The position numbers and the translations under genes were made by a program. A DNA stretch of 64,000 nt, from assembly GCF_044759095.2 (NCBI RefSeq), contig NZ_JBIYSM020000002.1, positions 95,120-159,119 on the forward strand, written 5' to 3'. Origin of the DNA: JBIYSM02 sp044759095 (GTDB lineage Bacteria > Bacillota > Bacilli > Brevibacillales > Brevibacillaceae). Shown here one piece after another: positions 42,150 through 50,205 of this stretch. A model generated the notes under the pieces. It saw only the letters and a list, made by a program, of their open reading frames with translations, was not told where the DNA came from and ran no database searches. Positions within the stretch are counted from its first letter, which is position 1. The number at the start of each line of letters is the position of its first letter.

Positions 42150-42926
42150 TTAAGCCTGTTGAATTACGCCGGTAAACGTCCGTCTGTGTATGGGGCATGG
42201 CCCGTAGGTTTGCAAAGCTTGCAGATGCTCGGCCGTCCCGTAGCCAGCATTTTTGTCAAATCCGTACTGCGGATACTGTCTGGCGTACTCGGCCATCATC
42301 TGGTCGCGGGTTACTTTGGCCACGATGGAAGCAGCCGCGATAGAGACGCTTTTCGCATCCCCTCCGATTATCGGCAGCTGCTCGTATGGAACGTCCGGAA
42401 GCTGAACCGCATCGATCAGACAGAGATCCGGGGAAACGGTCGCATCGTCAATCGCTTGTCGCATGGCCTCGCGCGTCGCCTGCAAAATGTTGATTTCGTC
42501 AATGCGTTCGGCAGTAACGACACCTATGCCTACAGCGACAGCCTCCCGCATGATCACATCATAAAACGCCTCGCGCATCGCTGGCGGCACTTTTTTGGAG
42601 TCGTTAAGCCCCGGCAGGATGAAATCAGCCGGAAGACATATGGCACAGGCGACGACCGGGCCTGCCAGCGGGCCTCTCCCCACTTCGTCCACCCCAAACA
42701 CGTGCGTCTTCCCCTGTGAACGGTACAATCGCTCGTACTTCGTCATCTCTTCCCACTGAGCCGCAAGTCTGGCCTGCCTGGCTTGAGCAGCTTCTACCTG
42801 CCGAGCCAGTTCGTGCACGCCTTTACGCTTGTCTGCTTGAAGCAATTGTAAAAAATCTTTCGGCACTTCGTCCATTTTTTCTATGAGGTTCCGTATTTCC
42901 ATTATCGACAGTTCCGCTATGTTCAT
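42150..42926 (-). CDS. rnhB: Ribonuclease HII
   Basis: 258 residues, a form with an N-terminal helical extension. VFGVDEVGRGPLAGPVVACA gives the first catalytic Asp-Glu; LNDSKKVPPAMR and LIDAVQLP carry the remaining acidic residues. Removes ribonucleotides from DNA. Confidence 0.96.
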   Translation of the reverse strand: MNIAELSIMEIRNLIEKMDEVPKDFLQLLQADKRKGVHELARQVEAAQARQARLAAQWEEMTKYERLYRSQGKTHVFGVDEVGRGPLAGPVVACAICLPADFILPGLNDSKKVPPAMREAFYDVIMREAVAVGIGVVTAERIDEINILQATREAMRQAIDDATVSPDLCLIDAVQLPDVPYEQLPIIGGDAKSVSIAAASIVAKVTRDQMMAEYARQYPQYGFDKNAGYGTAEHLQALQTYGPCPIHRRTFTGVIQQA

Positions 42927-43004
42927 TGACTGCTTTCTCCTCTTGGTATGTATGAAAAAATCCGCCTACCCTGTTGATAGACGGATATCACCTGAATACG
43001 CAGC

Positions 43005-43898
43005 TTACTCTGCCAGGGGAGTCGGTTTTCCGATCGGCTCCTCCATTTCCCAGTCGGCTGGACGCTCCAGTGAAATCGTACCCAGTTTTCCGGAGCGGAG
43101 TTCACGCAAAAAAATTTCCGCTGCCTTGTCGTAGTCGATCTCGCCGCCGGATACAAGACATCCCCGTTTTTTCCCGATTTCCTCCAGCATCCGGATCCGG
43201 TCTTCCGGGAGTTCCTTCAGCTTGAACCGCTCCACCAGCCGCTCCGGATAGTAATGCATCATGTAACGGATCACAAACAGGGCCACTTCAGTGAAGTCGA
43301 TCAGTTCGTCTTTTATGGCGCCGCTTGCCGCCAATCGCAGACCCACCATCTGGTCTTCAAACTTCGGCCAGAGAATACCGGGAGTGTCCAACAGCTCCAG
43401 GGTATCGCCCATTTTTACCCACTGCTGAGCCTTGGTTACAGCCGGACGGTCGCCGGTTTGCGCAACAGATCTTTTGGCCAGGCGGTTAATCAACGAAGAC
43501 TTGCCTACGTTGGGGATGCCGAGAATCATAATGCGGATCGCCCGCGCCTGCATGCCTCGCTCGGCCCGTTTGTTCAGCATGTCTGCCGCCAGTTCCTGAC
43601 ACATCGTCGGAAGCTTGTTCACGCCTTTTCCGCTCAATGCATCAATCGGCAGCGTACGAATTCCCTGTTCACGGAAGTACTGCATCCACTCTTCCGTCAC
43701 TGCCGGATCGGCCAAATCCGCTTTGTTCAGCAAAATCAAACGCGGTTTGCCGCTGACGATTTCGTCAATCATCGGGTTACGGCTGGAGAGTGGCAGACGG
43801 GCATCGAGCAATTCAATCACGACGTCAATTTGCTTCAGTTTTTCCGTTACCTGTCTGCGCGCCTTTGCCATATGTCCAGGGAACCACTGAATCGTCAT
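43005..43898 (-). CDS. rbgA: Ribosome biogenesis GTPase RbgA (YlqF)
   Basis: ATG at 43898 (MTIQWFPGHMAKARRQ) preferred over an upstream GTG. 297 residues. Circularly permuted G motifs: NKADLAD (G4) before GIPNVGKSSLIN (G1) and DTPGILWP (G3). Needed for late 50S assembly. GGTGGTGAG precedes the start. Confidence 0.97.
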   Translation of the reverse strand: MTIQWFPGHMAKARRQVTEKLKQIDVVIELLDARLPLSSRNPMIDEIVSGKPRLILLNKADLADPAVTEEWMQYFREQGIRTLPIDALSGKGVNKLPTMCQELAADMLNKRAERGMQARAIRIMILGIPNVGKSSLINRLAKRSVAQTGDRPAVTKAQQWVKMGDTLELLDTPGILWPKFEDQMVGLRLAASGAIKDELIDFTEVALFVIRYMMHYYPERLVERFKLKELPEDRIRMLEEIGKKRGCLVSGGEIDYDKAAEIFLRELRSGKLGTISLERPADWEMEEPIGKPTPLAE

Positions 43899-43937
43899 TC
43901 TTCTCACCACCCTTGCACTATGATTGACGCTGTCAGG

Positions 43938-44495
43938 TTATCGCGTTATGCGAGCCTGGTTCAACGGCCAAAAAACAAATTCTGCCCGTCCGACCACTGT
44001 ATCTAGATCCACGGGGCCAATCGCCCGGCTGTCCCGGCTGTTCTGACGATTGTCACCCATCACGAAGATTTGCCCCTCCGGCACTTTCACCGGACCGAAA
44101 TCCTCGGTTAGGGGAACGCCTTCTTTTTCAGCCTGTTTTCGTTTCTCTGCCAGATAAGGTTCTTCTACCGGTTTTTCATTCAGGTAGAGCTGGTCGTTAC
44201 GCACTTCCACCGTGTCACCGGCAACGGCGATGACCCGCTTGATATAATCGCGCTTCGCTTCCGCGTGAAAAACGATAATATCGCCCCGCTCTGGCTCCTG
44301 CAGAAAGTAGATCGCTTTGTTGACCACGAGCTTTTCTTCGTTATGTAAGGTCGTTTCCATCGATTCGCCCTCGACGATAAACGGAGCAAACAGGAATGTG
44401 CGAATCAAAAACGCTAATGCGATGGCAATGCCGAGAGCCTTGATCCATTCCCAGGCTTCGTTTTTGCCACGGCTGGAGGTGACTTCTTCACTCAT
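43938..44495 (-). CDS. lepB: Signal peptidase I
   Basis: ATG at 44495 (MSEEVTSSRGKNEAW) with AGGAGGATAA upstream. 185 residues, one N-terminal membrane helix (about 18-37), Ser45 in VEGESMETTL and Lys86 in DYIKRVIAVAGD as the catalytic dyad, and the GDNRQNSRDSR box. Cleaves signal peptides on the outer face of the membrane. Confidence 0.96.
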   Translation of the reverse strand: MSEEVTSSRGKNEAWEWIKALGIAIALAFLIRTFLFAPFIVEGESMETTLHNEEKLVVNKAIYFLQEPERGDIIVFHAEAKRDYIKRVIAVAGDTVEVRNDQLYLNEKPVEEPYLAEKRKQAEKEGVPLTEDFGPVKVPEGQIFVMGDNRQNSRDSRAIGPVDLDTVVGRAEFVFWPLNQARITR

Positions 44496-44572
44496 CGTTA
44501 TTATCCTCCTGCTTTTGGCCTGCGTATTCTCTGCCGTTGGTTCGTATGGAGAAGTGTTCATAAATGGGAAAT

Positions 44573-44616
44573 AACCCACCCGGCAATAGCTACCGCTGCG
44601 CCGGGCGGGGCCCCGA
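44573..44616. repeat. Palindromic repeat, copy D (single-module form)
   Basis: One hairpin only: CCCACCCGGC and GCGCCGGGCGGGG arms around AATAGCTACCGCT, then CCCCGAATTC. Lacks the long tail of copies A-C. Abuts the rplS terminator. Confidence 0.8.
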
Positions 44617-44620
44617 ATTC

Positions 44621-44660
44621 GAAAAAAGAGGTCTGGATATCAGACCAGACCCCCTTTTTA
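44621..44660 (-). terminator. Rho-independent terminator after rplS
   Basis: GGTCTGG and CCAGACC arms within a longer imperfect stem, then TCTTTTTTC on the minus strand. Confidence 0.8.
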
Positions 44661-44674
44661 TGGGAAACAACTGC

Positions 44675-45022
44675 TTATCGACGAATTTCCTTAATACGTG
44701 CCGCTTTACCCACGCGGTCACGCAGATAGTACAGCTTCGCACGACGCACTTTACCATGGCGCACGACTTCGATCTTGTCGATCTTCGGAGAGTGCACCGG
44801 GAAGGTACGCTCAACGCCAACGCCGTAAGAGATCTTACGAACGGTAAACGTTTCGCTAACGCCTGTGCCGCGACGACGGATCACAACGCCTTCAAAAAGC
44901 TGAATACGCTCGCGCTGACCCTCGATAACCTTTACGTGAACACGAACGGTGTCACCAGGTCGGAACGCAGGAATGTCCTGTTTCAATTGTTCTTTTTCCA
45001 ATTCACGGATCATTTGATTCAT
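44675..45022 (-). CDS. rplS: 50S ribosomal protein L19
   Basis: 115 residues. FRPGDTVRVHVKVIEGQRER and GVGVERTFPVHSPKIDKIEV are L19 signatures. GGAAGGAGGGAATTG precedes the ATG. It has its own promoter and a leader hairpin upstream. Confidence 0.98.
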   Translation of the reverse strand: MNQMIRELEKEQLKQDIPAFRPGDTVRVHVKVIEGQRERIQLFEGVVIRRRGTGVSETFTVRKISYGVGVERTFPVHSPKIDKIEVVRHGKVRRAKLYYLRDRVGKAARIKEIRR

Positions 45023-45052
45023 CTCAATTCCCTCCTTCCGATCAGACGTTCT

Positions 45053-45099
45053 TACTCGTCTCCATTACGGCTCAGTTATGTAAAACTGAGATACGAGTA
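45053..45099 (-). promoter_or_regulatory. Putative L19 leader RNA structure upstream of rplS
   Basis: Minus strand: perfect inner hairpin CTCAGTT/AACTGAG (six-base loop) inside perfect outer arms ACTCGT/ACGAGT with an asymmetric internal loop. It sits in the rplS 5' untranslated region, where Firmicutes are known to carry an L19 autoregulatory leader. The match to that family is by position and shape. Confidence 0.6.
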
Positions 45100-45140
45100 G
45101 CGGACCGCCTTAGTCAGCGGGCAAAATTGCCACAAGAAGT

Positions 45141-45169
45141 ATAATAGCATACAGTACGTTCAACTACAA
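45141..45169 (-). promoter_or_regulatory. Promoter of rplS
   Basis: Minus strand: -35 TTGTAG (45164-45169), 17-base spacer, extended -10 TGCTATTAT (hexamer 45141-45146). Confidence 0.6.
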
Positions 45170-45172
45170 GAG

Positions 45173-45925
45173 TTATTCCATAGATTGTCCCTGTTTTTTT
45201 TCTTCCTGTTCCAGCTCAGCCAACAGCTGCTTCATTTCCTCAGTCAAGTCCAGTTTCTCCAGCAGTTCCGGCCTCCGTTCACGGGTACGCCGCAGTGACT
45301 CCTTCAGACGCCAGCGCTCAATGTTGGCATGGTGGCCGGACAGCAAAATATCGGGCACTTTCCAGCCGCGGAACTCGGCGGGACGGGTGTAGTGGGGATA
45401 CTCCAACAGTCCGGTAGTAAAGGAATCCGTTTCCGCCGACATCTGATTGCCCAGCGCCCCCGGCTGCAGCCGGACGATACTGTCGATCACAACCATCGCA
45501 GCCAGCTCGCCGCCGGTCAATACGTAATCGCCAATCGATATCTCATCGGTTACGAGAAATTGGCGGATTCGTTCATCGTACCCCTCGTAATGACCGCAGA
45601 TAAAGACGAGATGCTCTTCCTTGGCCAGCTCCTCGGCCAGCCTTTGATTGTACGGCTTCCCCTGCGGACACATCAGGATGACCCGCGGCTTGGTCCCGCT
45701 TTCAATCGCTTCCACGGCACGAAAAAGAGGCTCCGGTTTCAGCACCATGCCGCCTCCTCCGCCGTAGGGCGTATCATCCACCGTCCCGTGTTTGCTTTCC
45801 GAGAACTCTCTGAAGTTGGTCACATGAATATCCACGATTCCTCTTTCCTGCGCCTTGCCCAGGATACTGGAAGAGAAGACGCCGGAGAACATCTCAGGAA
45901 ACAGGGTAAGTACGTCTATGCGCAT
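45173..45925 (-). CDS. trmD: tRNA (guanine37-N1)-methyltransferase TrmD
   Basis: 250 residues. SPOUT knot residues in ISIGDYVLTGGELAAMVVID, start MRIDVLTLFPEMF. Makes m1G37 to prevent frameshifting. GAAGGAGGACTCC before the ATG; 15 bases after rimM. Confidence 0.97.
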   Translation of the reverse strand: MRIDVLTLFPEMFSGVFSSSILGKAQERGIVDIHVTNFREFSESKHGTVDDTPYGGGGGMVLKPEPLFRAVEAIESGTKPRVILMCPQGKPYNQRLAEELAKEEHLVFICGHYEGYDERIRQFLVTDEISIGDYVLTGGELAAMVVIDSIVRLQPGALGNQMSAETDSFTTGLLEYPHYTRPAEFRGWKVPDILLSGHHANIERWRLKESLRRTRERRPELLEKLDLTEEMKQLLAELEQEEKKQGQSME

Positions 45926-45940
45926 ACAGGAGTCCTCCTT

Positions 45941-46459
45941 CTAGAGCAAGCCTTCCATCAAGTGGCAAACGACCCGCTTGCCCTCGATATCCACTTCCTT
46001 GATGCAGTCGTCGATAAAAGGGAGCAGGATCTCTCCGCGCTTGCCTTTTACCACCCAGACGTCATTGGCTCCTGGCTGCAGGACATCGACAATCTTGCCC
46101 AGCAATTCTCCTTCGTCCGTAAACACCTCACAGCCAACCAGCTGGTGTATGTAGTATTCGTCATCCTCCAGCTCCATCAGCTGTTCTTCCGAGATTTTCA
46201 ACTCGCCGCCCTTGAACTTTTCCACATCATTGATCGTTGGGTATCCCTGAAAGCTGATAATTTCAAAATCCTTGTGCGACCGACGGGAAGCCACCGTCAG
46301 TTTTACAGGTTGGGAGAGGGACGGGTGAAACAAATACAGCTCGCTGCCTTTTTGAAACCGCTCGTCGGGAAAGTCGGTCGTCGAGAGCACTCTGACCTCT
46401 CCCCGCAGGCCGTGCGTGTTGACCAGCTTGCCTACCGTATAAAAACGCGTTTGGCTCAC
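45941..46459 (-). CDS. rimM: Ribosome maturation factor RimM
   Basis: 172 residues, starting at a GTG (MSQTRFYTVGKLVNTHGLRG). N-terminal RimM beta-barrel and C-terminal PRC barrel (DDEYYIHQLVGCEVFTDEGE). Assists 16S 3' domain folding. The GTG overlaps by four bases (GTGA) with the stop of the truncated ylqD-like frame, and CAAGGAGGTAG lies upstream. Confidence 0.95.
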   Translation of the reverse strand: MSQTRFYTVGKLVNTHGLRGEVRVLSTTDFPDERFQKGSELYLFHPSLSQPVKLTVASRRSHKDFEIISFQGYPTINDVEKFKGGELKISEEQLMELEDDEYYIHQLVGCEVFTDEGELLGKIVDVLQPGANDVWVVKGKRGEILLPFIDDCIKEVDIEGKRVVCHLMEGLL

Positions 46460-46577
46460 GCGTGTCTACCTCCTTGCACATCGTGCCGAATATCGAAAAG
46501 GATGCCGTCTTCTAACATGATTTCCACTGCGCCTATCCTTTCATCCCGCATTTCACCGATTTGGATCGACCCAAAAT
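46456..46577 (-). pseudogene. 3' remnant of a ylqD-like gene
   Basis: Read by hand: the frame ends AVEIMLEDGILFDIRHDVQG and GRHA then TGA, resembling the C-terminal end of YlqD (the ...V-KDGI-- strand). ylqD is expected exactly here, between khpA and rimM. Its 5' part is missing: the frame meets repeat copy E and the khpA terminator. An ATG at 46547 could still give about 30 residues coupled to rimM. Assignment is by synteny and weak similarity. Confidence 0.5.
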
Positions 46578-46632
46578 AACCCACCCGACTATAGCTAACG
46601 CTTCACCCACTCGGCGATAGCTATTCTTATCC
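46576..46632. repeat. Palindromic repeat, copy E (left arms only)
   Basis: Two successive left arms, CCCACCCGAC-TATAGCT and CCCACTCGGC-GATAGCT, with no matching right arms. Lies between the ylqD remnant and the khpA terminator. Confidence 0.7.
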
Positions 46633-46633
46633 A

Positions 46634-46666
46634 TAAAAAAGGCTGGGAGAGCTCCCAGCCTTTTTT
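46634..46666 (-). terminator. Rho-independent terminator after khpA
   Basis: AAGGCTGGGAG/CTCCCAGCC arms followed by six T; it begins at the khpA stop codon. Symmetric, so it may act in both directions. Confidence 0.9.
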
Positions 46667-46896
46667 CATACAATTTCAACCGTGACGCGCTTGTCGGTAT
46701 CGACGGAAGCGGCCGTCACTACGGTTCGCAGCGCCTTGGCGATGCGTCCCTGTTTTCCGATGATCTTGCCCATGTCGTCAGGATGCACGGACAATTCGTA
46801 AACAAGGGTACGCTCTTTCTCCACTGCGTTAACCCGAACCTCATCAGGATGATCTACGAGAGCTTTTGCGATCGTTTCGACCAACGCTTTCATCAT
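46666..46896 (-). CDS. khpA: KH-domain RNA-binding protein KhpA (YlqC)
   Basis: 76 residues. Single KH domain with the GKIIGKQGRIAKALRTVV loop and helix. Forms a partner complex with KhpB in Gram-positives and binds small and messenger RNAs. Lies after rpsP as usual. Confidence 0.95.
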   Translation of the reverse strand: MMKALVETIAKALVDHPDEVRVNAVEKERTLVYELSVHPDDMGKIIGKQGRIAKALRTVVTAASVDTDKRVTVEIV

Positions 46897-46916
46897 CAGA
46901 CCCCCGATTGAGTGGC

Positions 46917-47189
46917 TTACTTACCGTATTTGGTTTCGTGTACTTTCGCAAGAACACCGGCTTTGGAAAGCAGGTTGCGAACAGTATCGGTTGGAGCGGC
47001 GCCGTTCAAAATCCATTGAACAGCTTTCTCTGTGTCGATGTTGACAACAGCCGGTTGAGCAACCGGATTGTAGTAACCGATTTCCTCAATGAAACGGCCA
47101 TCACGCGGGGAACGGGAGTCAGCCACTACGACACGGTAGAAAGGAGCTTTCTTGGAACCCATGCGCTTCAGACGAATTTTCACTGCCAT
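46917..47189 (-). CDS. rpsP: 30S ribosomal protein S16
   Basis: 90 residues; MAVKIRLKRMGSKKAPFYRV and VVADSRSPRDGRFIEEIGYY are S16 signatures. ACAGGAGGTGAAAC precedes the ATG. Confidence 0.98.
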   Translation of the reverse strand: MAVKIRLKRMGSKKAPFYRVVVADSRSPRDGRFIEEIGYYNPVAQPAVVNIDTEKAVQWILNGAAPTDTVRNLLSKAGVLAKVHETKYGK

Positions 47190-47298
47190 GTTGTTTCACC
47201 TCCTGTATGGATCAACGCCGTAACCAACGTTGTTGACTCTTTATATCTGAACCATCACACCACGGCGAATGCGGGCGTGAAGAGAGTTCAAGCACAGA

Positions 47299-48708
47299 TC
47301 ATTTAAACGGCGGTTTGTTGTTGAACGGGAAGTTCATGCCTCCCGGGGGATTTCCGCCTTTCCCCATGAAGGGAAACCCGAAGCCTTTTTTCTTCGCCTT
47401 CTTTTTCATCTTGTCGGCCACGCCGGTGAACTGTTTCATCATCTTTTTCATTTCTTCAAACTGCTTGATGAACCGGTTCACTTCCTGGATCGAGGTGCCG
47501 CTACCGGCCGCGATCCGCTTGCGCCGGCTGGCGTTCAACAGATCGGGGTTGGCGCGCTCCGCCTTGGTCATCGACTTGGCGATCGCTTCCACGCGGGCAA
47601 TTTGCTTCTCGTCCACCTTCAACTGGCCCTTCATTTTGTTCATGCCGGGCAGCATACCCAGAATGTCTTCCAGGGGTCCGAGGTTGCGCATCTGCTGCAT
47701 GGAGTCCAGGAACATGTCAAAGGTGAACTCCCCTTGACGCATCTGTTTCTCCATTTCCCGCGCCTTCTCTTCATCGACGGAGGCCTGTGCTTTTTCAATC
47801 AGGCTAAGCACGTCGCCCATGCCGAGGATGCGGGACGCCATGCGGTCCGGATGGAACGGCTCCAGCGCGTCCAGCTTCTCGCCCATCGCAGCGAACTTGA
47901 TCGGCTTGCCGGTCACCGCTTTGACGGAGAGGGCGGCACCGCCGCGCGTATCGCCGTCCAGCTTGGTGAGGATCACACCGGAGATCTCCAGCTGGCTGTT
48001 AAAGCTTTCCGCCACATTGACCGCGTCCTGACCTGTCATCGCGTCGACGACGAGCAGGATCTCATCGGGCTTGGCTACCTCGCGCACCTGCTTCAACTCG
48101 TCCATCAAGGCCTCGTCGATGTGCAGGCGGCCGGCGGTATCGATCAGCACGTAATCGAGGTGGTTTGCCTTGGCATGCTCAATGGCCTGCTTGGCAATCT
48201 CCACCGGACTTACCTGATCTCCCAGCGAAAAGACGGGAGCTTGCACCTGTTCACCCAGCACCTGCAGCTGCTTGATCGCAGCAGGGCGGTAAATATCGGC
48301 CGCAACCAAGAGCGGTTTGCGGTTCTGCTTTTGAAGGTACTTGGCCAGCTTACCGGTCGTGGTTGTCTTACCGGCCCCCTGCAGACCCACCATCATCACG
48401 ACGGTCGGCGGTCGGTTGGCGACGGCAAGCTTGGCTACATTGCCGCCCATCAGTTCCGTCAGCTCTTCGTTGACGACCTTGATCACCATTTGACCAGGGG
48501 TCAGGCTCTTCATTACCTCTTGTCCAATCGCCCGCTCCTTGACGCGAGCGACGAACTCTTTTACTACTTTAAAGTTAACGTCGGCTTCCAACAGGGCCAG
48601 TCGAACTTCCCGCATCGCTTCGTTCACGACGGTTTCATCGATCTTGCCTCTGCCGCGAAGTCTGTCAAATGCACTCTGCAGCCGACTTGCCAAACTTTCA
48701 AACGCCAT
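47299..48708 (-). CDS. ffh: Signal recognition particle protein Ffh
   Basis: 469 residues. N-domain, G-domain with Walker A GLQGAGKT at 108-115, and a Met-rich M-domain (MRQGEFTFDMFLDSMQQM, MLPGMNKM) with a Gly/Met/Pro-rich tail. Binds signal sequences and the SRP RNA. Co-transcribed with ylxM. The SRP RNA gene itself is not in this window. Confidence 0.98.
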   Translation of the reverse strand: MAFESLASRLQSAFDRLRGRGKIDETVVNEAMREVRLALLEADVNFKVVKEFVARVKERAIGQEVMKSLTPGQMVIKVVNEELTELMGGNVAKLAVANRPPTVVMMVGLQGAGKTTTTGKLAKYLQKQNRKPLLVAADIYRPAAIKQLQVLGEQVQAPVFSLGDQVSPVEIAKQAIEHAKANHLDYVLIDTAGRLHIDEALMDELKQVREVAKPDEILLVVDAMTGQDAVNVAESFNSQLEISGVILTKLDGDTRGGAALSVKAVTGKPIKFAAMGEKLDALEPFHPDRMASRILGMGDVLSLIEKAQASVDEEKAREMEKQMRQGEFTFDMFLDSMQQMRNLGPLEDILGMLPGMNKMKGQLKVDEKQIARVEAIAKSMTKAERANPDLLNASRRKRIAAGSGTSIQEVNRFIKQFEEMKKMMKQFTGVADKMKKKAKKKGFGFPFMGKGGNPPGGMNFPFNNKPPFK

Positions 48709-48718
48709 ACGAGCCCTC

Positions 48719-49057
48719 CTAATCCATCTCTGACAGTTGGCGGAGCAAAGCTTTCAGTTCCTCTCTTGCGGCACTTTCGCCGAGCCCTTGGACCACGTGC
48801 TCCATCCTTTTCAGAATGGCGAGACGCTGCTCGTGCTTGGCTGCCAGCAACAGCTTTTCCTCGTATTCAAAAAGCTGTTTCTCAGCACGCTTGATATGGT
48901 CGTATACGGCCTGGCGGCTGACCTCATGCATCTCGGCGATTTCTCCGAGCGAGAGATCGTCGAGATAGTACAGCTCCAAATACTCTCGCTGCTTGCCTTT
49001 CAATAGCGAGGCGTAAAAGTCGAACAAGAGATTCACTTGATTGGTCTTCTCCAGCAT
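48719..49057 (-). CDS. ylxM: YlxM family HTH protein, SRP-associated
   Basis: 112 residues. LNLLFDFY-like start, YLELYYLDDLSLGEIAEMHE and VSRQAVYDHIKRAEKQL form a sigma-70-region-4-like helix-turn-helix. Always paired with ffh; the streptococcal homologue modulates SRP. First gene of the ylxM-ffh-rpsP-khpA unit. Confidence 0.95.
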   Translation of the reverse strand: MLEKTNQVNLLFDFYASLLKGKQREYLELYYLDDLSLGEIAEMHEVSRQAVYDHIKRAEKQLFEYEEKLLLAAKHEQRLAILKRMEHVVQGLGESAAREELKALLRQLSEMD

Positions 49058-49096
49058 GAAACCAATCCTTTGCCTGAGAGGTACTCGAATCGAACC

Positions 49097-49117
49097 TGTA
49101 AAGCTTTTTCCTTTACA
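49097..49117 (-). other. 5' stem-loop of the ylxM-ffh transcript
   Basis: Perfect TGTAAAG/CTTTACA arms within about 25 bases of the predicted transcription start; a likely mRNA-protecting 5' hairpin. Confidence 0.45.
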
Positions 49118-49128
49118 GCCCGATAACT

Positions 49129-49157
49129 ATACTACTCAATTCCCGATGCACTGTCAA
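49129..49157 (-). promoter_or_regulatory. Promoter of ylxM-ffh-rpsP-khpA
   Basis: Minus strand: perfect -35 TTGACA (49152-49157), 17-base spacer, -10 TAGTAT (49129-49134). Confidence 0.7.
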
Positions 49158-49191
49158 GGATTTTTGTTGACAAGAGTTTTTATCTGACGAA

Positions 49192-50193
49192 TCACGCCTG
49201 TTCTTCCTGAACTTCCTTCTCAATCAGACCGGCGAACAGCGCATGAACGAACTGCTCCGGATCAAACGGCTGCAGGTCATCCATTTTTTCTCCCAGCCCC
49301 ACGTATTTCACCGGAATGTTCAGTTCGTTGCGAATGGCGATGACGATACCGCCCTTGGCAGTTCCGTCCAACTTGGTCAGCACGATGCCGGTGACACCTG
49401 CGGACTGGCCGAACGTCTTGGCCTGGGACAGAGCGTTTTGACCTGTGGTGGCATCCAGTACCAAAAGCACCTCGTGCGGAGCTCCCGGCAGTTCCCGCTG
49501 AACCACGCGATGCACTTTGCTCAGTTCTTCCATCAGGTTTACCTTGTTCTGCAGACGACCCGCCGTGTCGCACAAAAGGATGTCGACTCCGCGGGACTTG
49601 GCTGCCTGTACGGCGTCGTAAATGACCGCCGCGGGGTCGGCACCCTGTTGGTGTTTGATTACCTCGACGCCGACGCGCTGGCCCCATACCTCCAGTTGTT
49701 CAATGGCAGCCGCGCGGAAGGTATCCCCCGCGGCAAGCAGCACCTTTTTTCCTTGTTGTTTGAACATATGCGCCATCTTGCCGATGGTTGTCGTTTTCCC
49801 CACGCCGTTTACGCCGACGAACAGGATGACATTGAGTCTCCCGTCCTGTACGTTCAGCGTCGCATCCTGGGCTTCGTCGTTTTTCAGGAGGGCCACCAGC
49901 TTCTCGGAGAGAACCGGCTGCAGGTCCATCGCGTTTTCAATTTTGTGTTTTCGCACCTCGCCGCGCAGGTCGTCGATCAATTCCATCACCGTGTTGACGC
50001 CAACGTCTGCGGAAATCAAAATCTCTTCCAACTCTTCAAAGAAGTTCTCGTCAATTTTTTTATAGCGGCGAACCAAATCCTCCACTTTTTCCACCAGCAG
50101 GTCTCTGGTTTTGGTCAATCCTTCGGTGAACTTTTGCGTGACGGCTTCCGACTTTTGCACGATCGCGTCACGCAGTTTTTTGAAAAAGCTCAT
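49192..50193 (-). CDS. ftsY: Signal recognition particle receptor FtsY
   Basis: ATG at 50193 (MSFFKKLRDAIVQKSE) preferred for spacing from AAAGGA; an ATG two codons earlier is possible. 333 residues. NG domain with GVNGVGKTTTIGKMAHMFK and LLCDTAGRLQNK, DATTGQNAL. Short N-terminal A-region. Docks the SRP-ribosome complex at the membrane. Confidence 0.97.
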   Translation of the reverse strand: MSFFKKLRDAIVQKSEAVTQKFTEGLTKTRDLLVEKVEDLVRRYKKIDENFFEELEEILISADVGVNTVMELIDDLRGEVRKHKIENAMDLQPVLSEKLVALLKNDEAQDATLNVQDGRLNVILFVGVNGVGKTTTIGKMAHMFKQQGKKVLLAAGDTFRAAAIEQLEVWGQRVGVEVIKHQQGADPAAVIYDAVQAAKSRGVDILLCDTAGRLQNKVNLMEELSKVHRVVQRELPGAPHEVLLVLDATTGQNALSQAKTFGQSAGVTGIVLTKLDGTAKGGIVIAIRNELNIPVKYVGLGEKMDDLQPFDPEQFVHALFAGLIEKEVQEEQA

Positions 50194-50205
50194 GGTCATC
50201 TTCCT

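Noticed and set aside
49058..49191. SRP RNA (ffs) gene near ffh
   Set aside because: The stretch contains a promoter and a short hairpin only; the conserved GGAAG/GNAR tetraloop arm of SRP RNA is not seen.
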